The position numbers and the translations under genes are program-made. A model generated the notes under the pieces. That model was not told the DNA's origin. It ran no database searches and saw nothing but the letters and a program-made list of their open reading frames with translations. A stretch of 64,000 nucleotides of DNA from Crateriforma spongiae (GTDB lineage: Bacteria; Planctomycetota; Planctomycetia; Pirellulales; Pirellulaceae), in contig NZ_JAAXMS010000001.1 in assembly GCF_012290005.1 (NCBI RefSeq), positions 744,001-808,000 on the forward strand, written 5' to 3'. How positions within the stretch are numbered: position 1 is the first letter of the stretch; every line of letters begins with the position of its first letter. Of this stretch, positions 1-7,923 are shown in pieces.

Positions 1-1117
1 TCAGCAGCCCATCGGTGGTCACGTTCAGTTCGGCAGGGGCCGGCCACTTCAGGCCGTCGACATGACCGTCCAGGCGACAAACGGCATCGCCAAATAAAGC
101 CTGTGATGAACCGATTTGAATCCCCGCCGGCGTGACGGAAAAGCGACCGCGGATCTGGGTCAACGGCAGGGGAATTCGCGGATGCTGGAACTGTCCATCG
201 GCCACAGTCACGTCGGCTTGATAGCGGATCGACGCAATGTCGTCGGTAACGCCTTCGGCACGCAACGAAACGTCCGCCACGCAATCCAAACCGCGAATTT
301 CGTTGGCTTCGGATGACAACGACGGTGGCAACCGGTCCAGCAGACGTCGATTCCATTGGGCATGACGTGCGGAGGCCGCGACCCGGAATCGACCGTTATC
401 AACAACGCCGGTCACGTTCAGCTGACGCAAGAAATGCGCGTCGGCTTGGACGTCGAACTGGGTGACCAGTTGGCCGTCGACGTCAGTGGACTTTAGCAGG
501 ACCGCTTTCCGCAAATTGATCGGGATCGCCGACGTCGCGCCCCGAGGGTCTTCCCACAACAGGAGGCTGTCGCGGACAAGAGTTTTGGGGCAAGCCGGGC
601 CGAACTTGGGCAACGGCATCAGCGTTTCCAGGCCGCAGCGGGCGTTTTGGTCAAGCCAAAGGTGGGCTTCTAACCCATCAATGATGATGCCACGGGTGAC
701 CAGAGGATTGGTCCGCTCGGCGACTTTTTGCCAATTCCAATCGGCTTCGACCTGCATCTGGTCGATGTGAACCAGCAGACGCGGAATGCCGTTGACGCCG
801 TGTGTGGGGTCGCGGAATTCGATGTCTTCGAATGTCAGTCCGACGTCTTCGTCATAGTTTCCGCGTCCGATGGAAACGACCAGGTGCGGGTAGTGGGCCT
901 GCAGTTTTTGTAGCAGTACCAAACGCGCCTGTTCCCCGACCGTATCGGGCAGCGAAGCCTGGCCCAGAATCAGCACCAGCAAAATTAACAGCGCAATCAG
1001 AAACGTCCCCGGACCAAAGGCCGAGGGCCTGGGCTTCGACGTGGCTTCCGTGCCGTTCAAGCTGGATCGCGAAAAAGTTAGCGTGGATTCCTGTTGCCGA
1101 AAACGTTTTCTCGGCAA
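1..1117 (-). CDS. AsmA/DUF3971-like membrane-anchored protein (C-terminus cut by window edge)
   Basis: An open frame on the minus strand runs off base 1, so only the first ~372 codons are visible. The frame has no ATG after the upstream stop; I chose a TTG at 1117, which is uncertain. A basic N-terminus is followed by one hydrophobic helix (about residues 38-53, LIALLILLVLILGQ) and then long beta-rich sequence with repeated 'gl.f.dI.f.dp' and 'G..D' patterns, as in AsmA/TamB/DUF3971 proteins. Those proteins are anchored in the inner membrane, span the periplasm and take part in envelope lipid or outer-membrane homeostasis. It lies 52 bp behind the GT-C-like gene and is probably the last gene of that transcript. 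The family assignment rests on general architecture, not on a diagnostic motif. Confidence 0.6.
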   Translation of the reverse strand, partial: MPRKRFRQQESTLTFSRSSLNGTEATSKPRPSAFGPGTFLIALLILLVLILGQASLPDTVGEQARLVLLQKLQAHYPHLVVSIGRGNYDEDVGLTFEDIEFRDPTHGVNGIPRLLVHIDQMQVEADWNWQKVAERTNPLVTRGIIIDGLEAHLWLDQNARCGLETLMPLPKFGPACPKTLVRDSLLLWEDPRGATSAIPINLRKAVLLKSTDVDGQLVTQFDVQADAHFLRQLNVTGVVDNGRFRVAASARHAQWNRRLLDRLPPSLSSEANEIRGLDCVADVSLRAEGVTDDIASIRYQADVTVADGQFQHPRIPLPLTQIRGRFSVTPAGIQIGSSQALFGDAVCRLDGHVDGLKWPAPAELNVTTDGLL

Positions 1118-1169
1118 ACACGCCCACCGGTCATGCGGTGCGCGGTGACCGGCGATGGTAGTGATCCGG

Positions 1170-2909
1170 TCAGCCGTCCAGCCAGCCCAAAAAATCCCAG
1201 TACCGGTACAGCCAGGGGGAATGCCAAGGGGAATCCAATGCCGTGGACATGGAAAAGACGCTCAGGCCCAGCAAAACCATGATCGTGAAACGTCCCCAAC
1301 GGGACCGTGAAACACGATCGACCGCGGGAACACAGCACAGCACCCACAGTGGCGCGAACCACAGCATCCAACGAAAGCACGTGCTGACGCCCCCATAATT
1401 GCGGTCGATCTTGGGGCGTGCCATGTAGAACGCGAAGCAAACCAGCGAAGCGATCATGATGGCAATCATCATCGCGCGAACCGCCCGACCGTCGGACAGG
1501 CGAACAACGTCTTGATCACGAACTTCGGTTCGCCATGGTCCGGCGACCGCGAACAACCATCCCAGCGGCACCAGGCACCACAACGGCGTCAGCGAAAACA
1601 GGCCGTGGTGCCCCACCGTCGCGTTGAAAAGATAGGTCCCTCGCGACGGTTCACCACGATCCACACCGCTGCGTTCGGTCTGCCAATAGCTGCCCGGATA
1701 TTCATACCAGTCATCCCACGGATAGATCCGCCAGCGCGATGCCGACTGGACCGGGTTTTCGGCAACTTCGCCGGACGCCACGTCCGCGGTGACGGCAAAC
1801 CACCGCTGTGCATCGGTTACCGCACGCCATCGGCCCGGTTCGTCAGAATCGACCAGTGATTCGACGGACTCCTGTGGATCCAAAGCCTCGGCGGAACGCA
1901 ACTGACCGGTGATCGCTTCAACGGCCCGATTCGGTTCGACGGCATCCATGGTCGCCACCAAAGGACCGACGCCACGATGGGCATACGGGGGACGCAGGCT
2001 TTGATGAGCCATCCAGTTGGTCCAGAAGAACGCGGCGGCCACCACACCGATTCCCAGGGTGTAGCCGATGACCGTGCGGCGGTCCCAATACAAGAATAGC
2101 AATCCCCACAATCCGACCATCGACAGTGCGGGCAATTCATTGGCAGCCACCCACCCGGACGCGACGCCGGCCGACAATGAAACTAACAGACAGGACATCC
2201 AGCCGGAACGATCTCCGGTGCGTTGATTTGTGTCGGTGCTGTGGCGGCGGGAAAGCCAGAGGAACAACGCCGCAACCACGGCGGTCGCGGATGCCGCCGG
2301 CAAGTGATTGTTCAGCGAAAAGGAAAACGGGATCAGCATTGTGCCGAAGCATGTCGCGGCCGAGAGAATCCGCCGTGTCCAATCGGACGACGTTATACGA
2401 TGGACGCTGAAGATTGTCGCAACACAGAAGGCCAACAGCATTGGCAAGTTGACCACTGCTAAGATGATCCTTGCCAGATAAATCGGCTGCTGCGTCAGCG
2501 TCATTCCGGTGCACTGATTCACCACCCAGTACAGCCAAGCGACCAACACGGGGAACAGCGGCGGTTTGCTGCTGTAATCGTGACGCCGACCGTCTTCACC
2601 ACGATGCTGGACGCGATCGATCGTTTGCCAGTGCCGGCGTCCTTTGGCATCTTTCAAACGCATCTGGCGGTCGATGGCAAAGGTCCCGTCTTCTACCAAC
2701 GCGGCGATCGTGCACCAGCGACTGCGGTCATTGGCCGACAAAAATGCGGTGCTGCCTTCGCGACTGCTAACGGTTGCGATCCGCCCGGCTGCGATGGCCA
2801 AGGCGATGACCACCATCACGACGTAGTGGTGTCGCACAGAAAACAGAGAACCGACCGGTACCGAATCTCGGTCGTGCCCATGCGGCGGACTGGTTGGGGA
2901 TGATGTCAT
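1170..2909 (-). CDS. GT-C-like polytopic membrane protein (possible glycosyltransferase)
   Basis: A 579-residue protein with about ten hydrophobic segments. A large soluble loop lies between roughly residues 300 and 420, and there is a short soluble N-terminal stretch after TM1. The loop after TM1 has acidic and arginine residues and leads into DYSSKPPLFPVLVAWLYWVV (about 116-135). That 'SKPPL' motif before a helix is typical of GT-C fold transferases (GT39/PMT/ArnT-like), which take sugars from polyprenyl-phosphate donors on the outer face of the membrane. The gene starts 5 bp after the GT2 gene, which fits a donor-making/donor-using pair. No specific substrate can be named. A non-enzymatic polytopic protein remains possible. 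Confidence 0.6.
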   Translation of the reverse strand: MTSSPTSPPHGHDRDSVPVGSLFSVRHHYVVMVVIALAIAAGRIATVSSREGSTAFLSANDRSRWCTIAALVEDGTFAIDRQMRLKDAKGRRHWQTIDRVQHRGEDGRRHDYSSKPPLFPVLVAWLYWVVNQCTGMTLTQQPIYLARIILAVVNLPMLLAFCVATIFSVHRITSSDWTRRILSAATCFGTMLIPFSFSLNNHLPAASATAVVAALFLWLSRRHSTDTNQRTGDRSGWMSCLLVSLSAGVASGWVAANELPALSMVGLWGLLFLYWDRRTVIGYTLGIGVVAAAFFWTNWMAHQSLRPPYAHRGVGPLVATMDAVEPNRAVEAITGQLRSAEALDPQESVESLVDSDEPGRWRAVTDAQRWFAVTADVASGEVAENPVQSASRWRIYPWDDWYEYPGSYWQTERSGVDRGEPSRGTYLFNATVGHHGLFSLTPLWCLVPLGWLFAVAGPWRTEVRDQDVVRLSDGRAVRAMMIAIMIASLVCFAFYMARPKIDRNYGGVSTCFRWMLWFAPLWVLCCVPAVDRVSRSRWGRFTIMVLLGLSVFSMSTALDSPWHSPWLYRYWDFLGWLDG

Positions 2910-2914
2910 GAAGC

Positions 2915-3985
2915 CTACGATTCGTTCGATGGCGTTTCGGTGGAATGTTGTCTGTGATCGGGCGATTCGTCGCGGCGAAAGCCGACGCGTTTGGCGACGC
3001 TGGCTGCCGGGCGACGACCGGGTTGCTGGCTGACGATCAATTCGGCCAACAGTCCAGCCAGCATGAATTGGGCACCCAGCAAGACCGCCAAGATGCAGTA
3101 GTAAAAGATCGCCGTTTCATGCAGGTGCAGGACGTCGATCGAAGCAAACGTCCGTGACAGGACCCACATCATTGACATGTACAACATGCCGATGGCACCG
3201 ACGGCAAAACACACCACCCCAACCCCGCCGATCAAGTGCAGCGGGCGCTTGCCAAAGGAGGTGATGAAATAGATCGTCAGCAGATCCAGGAATCCCTTCA
3301 AGATTCGCGAGACACCGTACTTGCTTTGTCCGAACGGGCGCGCATGGTGCTGAACGACGATTTCGCCCACTTTCCAACCACGTTCAGCGGCCAACACGGG
3401 GACGAATCGATGGCGTTCACCGTACAGCCGGACTTCGTCAAAGACTTCACGGCGATAGGCTTTGAAACCACAGTTGTGGTCATGAAGTTGCACGCCAGTC
3501 AGACCACTGACCAAGCGATTGAAGACTCGGCTGGGCCAGACTTTGTGCCAGGGATCGTGACGAACTTTCTTCCACCCGCTGACGACGTCCAGACCTTGAT
3601 CGATCTGTTGCATGAACCGCGGAATTTCTTGCGGATCATCTTGCAAGTCCGCGTCCATCGTAATGATCACTCGCCCGGTCGATGCCGCGATGCCGGCTTC
3701 CAAGGCTGCTGCTTTGCCAAAATTGCGACGCAGCTTGACCCCATGCGTTCGCGACGACTTGGCGACCAGTTGTTCGATGCGTAGCCACGACTGGTCGGAT
3801 GATCCGTCGTCGACAAAGATGATTTCGGTCGTAATGCCGGCGTCGTCGACCGATTCAGTGATCGCATCGTGCAGGGCTTGCAACGAGTCTTGTTCGTTAA
3901 AGGTGGGCACCACGATTGCCAAATCGAGGCGTCGATGCTGGGTGGTGGCCGGCGGTGGCTCGACGGCCAAAGCGGTATCGTTCAT
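2915..3985 (-). CDS. Family 2 glycosyltransferase, DPM1/GtrB-like (polyprenyl-phosphate glycosyltransferase)
   Basis: A 356-residue GT-A glycosyltransferase. Visible motifs are VVPTFNE (about 25-31), FVDDGSSD (57-64) and the metal-binding DADLQDD (111-117). Two hydrophobic helices follow near 240-265 and 280-307, as in GtrB, ArnC and bacterial DPM1-like enzymes that move a sugar from a nucleotide donor to undecaprenyl phosphate. The ATG at 3985 is preferred over an upstream one at 4093, because it overlaps the stop of the preceding gene as ATGA and starts a protein of normal family length. The 4-bp overlap suggests translational coupling to the flippase-like gene. The likely role is to supply lipid-linked sugar to the downstream GT-C-like protein. 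Which sugar it uses is not visible. Confidence 0.85.
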   Translation of the reverse strand: MNDTALAVEPPPATTQHRRLDLAIVVPTFNEQDSLQALHDAITESVDDAGITTEIIFVDDGSSDQSWLRIEQLVAKSSRTHGVKLRRNFGKAAALEAGIAASTGRVIITMDADLQDDPQEIPRFMQQIDQGLDVVSGWKKVRHDPWHKVWPSRVFNRLVSGLTGVQLHDHNCGFKAYRREVFDEVRLYGERHRFVPVLAAERGWKVGEIVVQHHARPFGQSKYGVSRILKGFLDLLTIYFITSFGKRPLHLIGGVGVVCFAVGAIGMLYMSMMWVLSRTFASIDVLHLHETAIFYYCILAVLLGAQFMLAGLLAELIVSQQPGRRPAASVAKRVGFRRDESPDHRQHSTETPSNES

Positions 3986-5271
3986 GCCGTGTCCGTGGAG
4001 GCGGAAGGTGCGGTCGTCTGGTCGGGACCCATCGTTGATGACGCATCCACGCGAAAACGCAGCCAAGTCTGCGCGGCCAACGCCATCGCGCATTCGACGA
4101 CCAAAAATACAACTCTAGCCGCAATCGCCGACAAGAGTGCGGCGGCGGGGCCGACCAGCGGTGCCAGTAGGGTTGTCAGGACCAATTCACGCACGCCTGC
4201 ACCTCCGGGGATCAGTGACGCAAATCCGATCACCATCGCCAAACTGATCGATGCGGCACTGGCCAACGCCAATCCGGCAAAGTCGACCGTCTGGGGCGAT
4301 TCCAACCAGACCGCGGGATCCGAATCCGGCGGGCCGTGCGGGATCGCGACAACCAAAAACGTGAACGCGGCCGCGATGCCGATCCATGCCAGCAGGCTGT
4401 AGCCCCATCCGGCGAAAAACAATCCGGCGTCCCAGTGATTCAGCGGGTTGGACGGATTGTCGCCACACGCGGAACGCGACCGGGCGACTCGGTCGACCGC
4501 TCGGTTCAAAATTGGCGGCACCGTCGGAAGCGTTGCCACCGCGGCCACGGCCAAGGCCGCCCATCGCATCCACGCGGGGGCGGGAAGGAAGCAAATGATC
4601 AAACCGCCCAAACTGGCGCCCACGGCCATCATCAACAACGTTTCGATGAACACCGCGATTCCGGCGGGGACCACCGCAACGCCCTGCCGACGCATCACGT
4701 CGGCGCGCAAGACGACTACCATCGCTTTGCCAGGAACGTACTTGCCCAAATGACCGATCAATTGGGCAGCCACCGCGACCCCGGGGCGGCACGATTGTCC
4801 CATTGCCAAAACGGCGCGTCGTAACAGCAAGCCGGGCGGCATCAGTGATAATGCATAACAGCAGGCACCCAGAGCGATATAACCCCAGCGCAGATTGGAG
4901 ACACGGGGAACGGATTTCGCGACACTGGTTCGCTGCAGCCTCAGCGCAGCCAACGTCGCATCGTCACCCGAATGAACGCTGATGGATTGAATCTGGCGGT
5001 CCAGTTCGCTTAGGCGAATTTCGGCCGATCGAACCTCCGCTTGCCACTGCTGGACAGCTTTTCGACCGGCCGCCGCCAAGCCCACCAGGACCAGCACGAA
5101 CACCAAGCGTCTGGTCCACCGGATCAGCGGCTTGAAGTTGCGTTTTGGAGGGCGAGTTTCGGAATCGATCGGGCTGGACAACGCGCTGGATCGGCGGCAG
5201 AGAGTGTGGGAATGCGGCAAGATTGTCTTTGCACCGCGACGCCGATCATCCACAATCCTGCCGGCGGACAC
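3982..5271 (-). CDS. Lysylphosphatidylglycerol synthase TM-region (UPF0104/YbhN) family flippase-like protein
   Basis: About 429 residues from a GTG start at 5271. A basic, disordered N-terminus is followed by a TM helix (about 54-68), a short coiled-coil-like stretch, and then seven or eight more TM segments. HLGKYVPGKAMVVVLRADV and IPGGAGVRELVLTTLL are hallmarks of the LPG synthase TM-region/YbhN family, which includes MprF flippase domains and glycolipid-associated proteins. There is no soluble lysyl-transferase domain, so lysyl-PG synthesis is unlikely. Transport of, or help with, a lipid-linked glycan fits the context. It is the first gene of the minus-strand cluster, is coupled by ATGA to the GT2 gene, and diverges from the AI-2E transporter with about 42 bp between starts. 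A start further in cannot be excluded. Confidence 0.75.
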   Translation of the reverse strand: MSAGRIVDDRRRGAKTILPHSHTLCRRSSALSSPIDSETRPPKRNFKPLIRWTRRLVFVLVLVGLAAAGRKAVQQWQAEVRSAEIRLSELDRQIQSISVHSGDDATLAALRLQRTSVAKSVPRVSNLRWGYIALGACCYALSLMPPGLLLRRAVLAMGQSCRPGVAVAAQLIGHLGKYVPGKAMVVVLRADVMRRQGVAVVPAGIAVFIETLLMMAVGASLGGLIICFLPAPAWMRWAALAVAAVATLPTVPPILNRAVDRVARSRSACGDNPSNPLNHWDAGLFFAGWGYSLLAWIGIAAAFTFLVVAIPHGPPDSDPAVWLESPQTVDFAGLALASAASISLAMVIGFASLIPGGAGVRELVLTTLLAPLVGPAAALLSAIAARVVFLVVECAMALAAQTWLRFRVDASSTMGPDQTTAPSASTDTA

Positions 5272-5313
5272 CAGTTGTTCGGTTCCCCTTTTGCCGCCCG
5301 ACTTCCAACCCCG

Positions 5314-6972
5314 ATGACGGATCTTCCGATGAAGGATTCTGACGACCCGGCCGATCCAACCCCGTCGGCCTCCTCCGGCGACGTCGATGGCGGGGACGCG
5401 ATCGATCGTGATGCGGACACCGGCAAGACATCATCCGATCCGACGGCCGACCGCCCCGTTTCGACGGTGGGGACGCACCATTCGGCGGCCTCCAGCCTGT
5501 TCAACAGCTTTCCATCGCTGTCGCGGATCATGTCAGTGGTGGTGTTGGTGATGGTCATCATCGCCGTTGGTTTGTTGTTCTACAAAGTCATGGCGGGATT
5601 CTTCGTCCCGTTGTTCCTGGCCGTCTTGCTGGTCGTGATCTTTCGCCCGGTGCACATGTGGATTCTGCACCGGATGGGTAATCGTCCGCGGACCGCCGCG
5701 GCGATCACCACCGGGTTGATTCTGACCATCGTGTTGATGCCGTTGCTGTTGCTGGTGGTCGTCGCGGTCGGACAGTTTGCTTCAGTGTTGAAACAAATCG
5801 ACGCGGGCAGTTTGAAGCGGGCGATCGAACGAGGCCGCGAGCAAACGGCTTTGGCGGTGCCGCATCCCGAATATTTCCGCCGCCTGGATGAAATTGTCAT
5901 CCGGTTGCAGTCCAGTGAGCCACAGCGAATTGAAACGTCGGAGGTCTTGCAGGCCAAAGATATCCTGGGGTCGCTGCAAAACGATGAATCAATCAGCCAG
6001 TCGGCACGCGACGCCGCCACACCGGCCGCGGTGTCCGCCGCCGAGTCGCTGGATGAATTGTTGAGCGAGATCAAAGGCTGGCAGAACCGGGAATTTGACG
6101 ATCCCGTTGCCCGGTCCTATGTCGAAGATTTGGATCTGATGGCCCGTCTGCAACAACTAAGCGACGACGCAGGATCCAAAACCCGACGGTGGATGCAGGA
6201 GGTTCTGGGGGGATCGATCTGGGGTCCCATCCGCTTGGCGGCCAACCTGAGTGATGACGAAATCGACCGGATGATTCTTAGCACTCGAGACACGCTGCAA
6301 CCCTGGTTTGTTCAGTTTACCAGTCGCACCGGCGGGTTTTTGGTGACTCTGGGGATTGGCACCCTGATCATGGTCATCTCGGTCTACTTTTTCTTGATCG
6401 ATGGTCCAGGGATGGTCCACACGCTGATGCGGCTAAGTCCCATGGATGACAACTACGAACGTCGACTGTTGATGGAATTTGATCGGACCAGTCGTGCCGT
6501 CGTGCTGGCATCGGTGCTAAGCGCACTTGCCCAGGGCGTCTTGGCGGCAATCGCGTATTTCTTTCTGGGGTTTTCCGGTTCGGTCGTGCTGCTGTTCTTG
6601 GCGACCACGGTCATGGCCCTGGTGCCGTTCCTTGGGGCGGCGTCCGTTTGGGTGCCCTGTGTGGTTTGGCTGGGGCTGGTAGAACGCCAATGGGGGCAAG
6701 CCATCTTTCTATTGATCTATGGCACCTTGGTGATCAGTTCGATTGACAACGTCATCAAAGTCTTCGTTTTGCACGGGCGGTCACAGCTGCACCCGCTGTT
6801 GGCACTGCTCAGTGTGCTCGGCGGCGTCGGCGTCTTCGGTCCCATCGGAATCCTGGTCGGTCCCATGGTCGTGGTGTTCCTGCAAACCCTGTTGGAGATT
6901 CTGAATCACGAATTGGCCAAGGGCGACTTTCACATTCGGCCGAGCGATGGGGCGGACGAAACCACCGCGTAG
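5314..6972 (+). CDS. AI-2E/PerM family transporter
   Basis: About 552 residues. The ATG at 5314 (MTDLPMKDSDD) is chosen because upstream in-frame codons overlap the divergent gene; ATG 5329 is an alternative. An acidic N-terminal tail of about 70 residues precedes a TM pair near 75-120. A third TM follows near 130-155, then a soluble insert of roughly 180 residues. The C-terminal TM block carries the family's GVFGPIGILVGPMVVVFLQ motif. The PerM/AI-2E family includes AI-2 exporters and Na+/H+ antiporters, so substrate should not be inferred from the name. The open promoter region toward the minus-strand cluster is very short, so the two units may share control. Confidence 0.85.
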   Translation: MTDLPMKDSDDPADPTPSASSGDVDGGDAIDRDADTGKTSSDPTADRPVSTVGTHHSAASSLFNSFPSLSRIMSVVVLVMVIIAVGLLFYKVMAGFFVPLFLAVLLVVIFRPVHMWILHRMGNRPRTAAAITTGLILTIVLMPLLLLVVVAVGQFASVLKQIDAGSLKRAIERGREQTALAVPHPEYFRRLDEIVIRLQSSEPQRIETSEVLQAKDILGSLQNDESISQSARDAATPAAVSAAESLDELLSEIKGWQNREFDDPVARSYVEDLDLMARLQQLSDDAGSKTRRWMQEVLGGSIWGPIRLAANLSDDEIDRMILSTRDTLQPWFVQFTSRTGGFLVTLGIGTLIMVISVYFFLIDGPGMVHTLMRLSPMDDNYERRLLMEFDRTSRAVVLASVLSALAQGVLAAIAYFFLGFSGSVVLLFLATTVMALVPFLGAASVWVPCVVWLGLVERQWGQAIFLLIYGTLVISSIDNVIKVFVLHGRSQLHPLLALLSVLGGVGVFGPIGILVGPMVVVFLQTLLEILNHELAKGDFHIRPSDGADETTA

Positions 6973-7062
6973 AAGATTGGGGGGATACGGTCCGCGTCCC
7001 TTGCCGGCTGTCCCTCGGCAACGGTGGGGCAGCTCATCACGACTTCAGCAGAATCGCACAGT

Positions 7063-7094
7063 TACGTTGGCCGGTTGCTACGTTGGCCGGTTGC
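7063..7094 (+). repeat. 16-bp exact tandem duplication
   Basis: TACGTTGGCCGGTTGC occurs twice in direct succession (7063-7078 and 7079-7094) in the gap between the AI-2E transporter and the small hypothetical gene. It is non-coding as far as I can see and has no obvious dyad. It may be a replication-slippage product. Confidence 0.9.
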
Positions 7095-7132
7095 CGAGCC
7101 ACGTGCGAAGTTGGCTTCGCAAATTGATAGCG

Positions 7133-7507
7133 TCAGTTGATTTCGTCGTAGACCAGGGTCTCGCCCATCCAGATACGAAATCGTCGGATCCATAGGAATC
7201 GAGAGAAGTCGATTTCCATTCGGCATGATCGCTGTTCGGGATCGACCGCTGGGGGAAGACGGAACTCCGCTTTGCGGTGGATGATCAGCCAGCTGATTCG
7301 AAACCAAACCAAGTGTCCAGCGAATTCGATCTTCTGCCGAAACCATCGGCCGTCATACAGCAGTGTTCCCGAGAAGGGGCCCATGACGTTCAAGCGGCGG
7401 TAAAGAAAGGTTTTGCCCTCGCATTCCGCCAATTCCGTGAAGATGCCTTGGCGCTCCTCGGGCAGATTGATCGTCGGTGCGAAAGGATTGATCGTCGGTG
7501 GTGACAT
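7133..7507 (-). CDS. Hypothetical protein, 124 residues
   Basis: I do not recognise a family. The ATG at 7507 (MSPPTINPFAPT) is preferred to one at 7597, because the upstream extension reads as non-coding low-quality sequence. The body alternates hydrophobic, aromatic and charged residues (GPFSGTLLYDGRWFRQKIEF and FRIWMGETLVYDEIN), suggesting a small beta-rich domain. There is no signal peptide or strong TM helix, although FRISWLIIH is moderately hydrophobic. The codons for PTIN are a 14-bp direct repeat (7466-7479 and 7487-7500). It points towards the AI-2E gene, which it meets convergently. Confidence 0.55.
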   Translation of the reverse strand: MSPPTINPFAPTINLPEERQGIFTELAECEGKTFLYRRLNVMGPFSGTLLYDGRWFRQKIEFAGHLVWFRISWLIIHRKAEFRLPPAVDPEQRSCRMEIDFSRFLWIRRFRIWMGETLVYDEIN

Positions 7508-7658
7508 CAGACCGACTCCAGGTGGCAGTAAGAATGGAGGGTTTGGTGTGCGGCAAGTGAGCGTTTTCGTGTTCTGCTGCGGCCATTTTGACCGCAATCC
7601 TGAATTGCTGCGACGCCTATTTGTTCACCGTCTAGGGGGTGGCAAAGGCGACGGTGGG

Positions 7659-7681
7659 AACTCGAGAAAAATCGAGTTTTT
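7659..7681 (+). terminator. Small hairpin with T tail (terminator- or attenuator-like)
   Basis: AACTCGA, a GAAAAA loop and TCGAGTT form a perfect 7-bp stem followed by three further T. No plus-strand gene ends just upstream. If real, it would act in the leader of the 7924 gene or stop read-through from 6972. It is short and AT-containing, so it may be chance. Confidence 0.3.
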
Positions 7682-7909
7682 GACGAAAATTCAAAGAACT
7701 ACCCGATGGGGGAATGCATCCAATGAGGCCGATAGTAGCGGTATTTTCGCGTTTTCTGCTCGTCGTCCACCCTCGTGGGGGTGCCGGTTTTCTTCATTAT
7801 TCCGATTTCGTTGTCATTCGGTCGTTGAAATCCGTTGCGTCGCAGAATATCATCCATACCGCTTACCTATCTTCACAAGAGTTACACCCCCCGCTTGATC
7901 GACGATTTC

Positions 7910-7923
7910 GAGGTAAACCTCCA
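7910..7923 (+). promoter_or_regulatory. Shine-Dalgarno that fixes the start at 7924, within a short dyad
   Basis: GAGGT lies 9 nt before the ATG at 7924 and supports that start over ATG 7714. The same bases form an inverted repeat, GAGG-TAAA-CCTC, that could hide the ribosome binding site in a small hairpin. Confidence 0.6.

Larger units (their letters stand above)
7508..7923. other. Intergenic region between divergent genes, 416 bp
   Basis: No convincing gene is present. An in-frame upward extension of the next gene exists, but it lacks a signal peptide and reads as AT-richer non-coding sequence. The stretch holds a small hairpin with a T tail (7659-7681) and ends in a ribosome binding site. 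It must carry the promoters for both flanking genes; I cannot place -35/-10 boxes with confidence. Confidence 0.5.
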
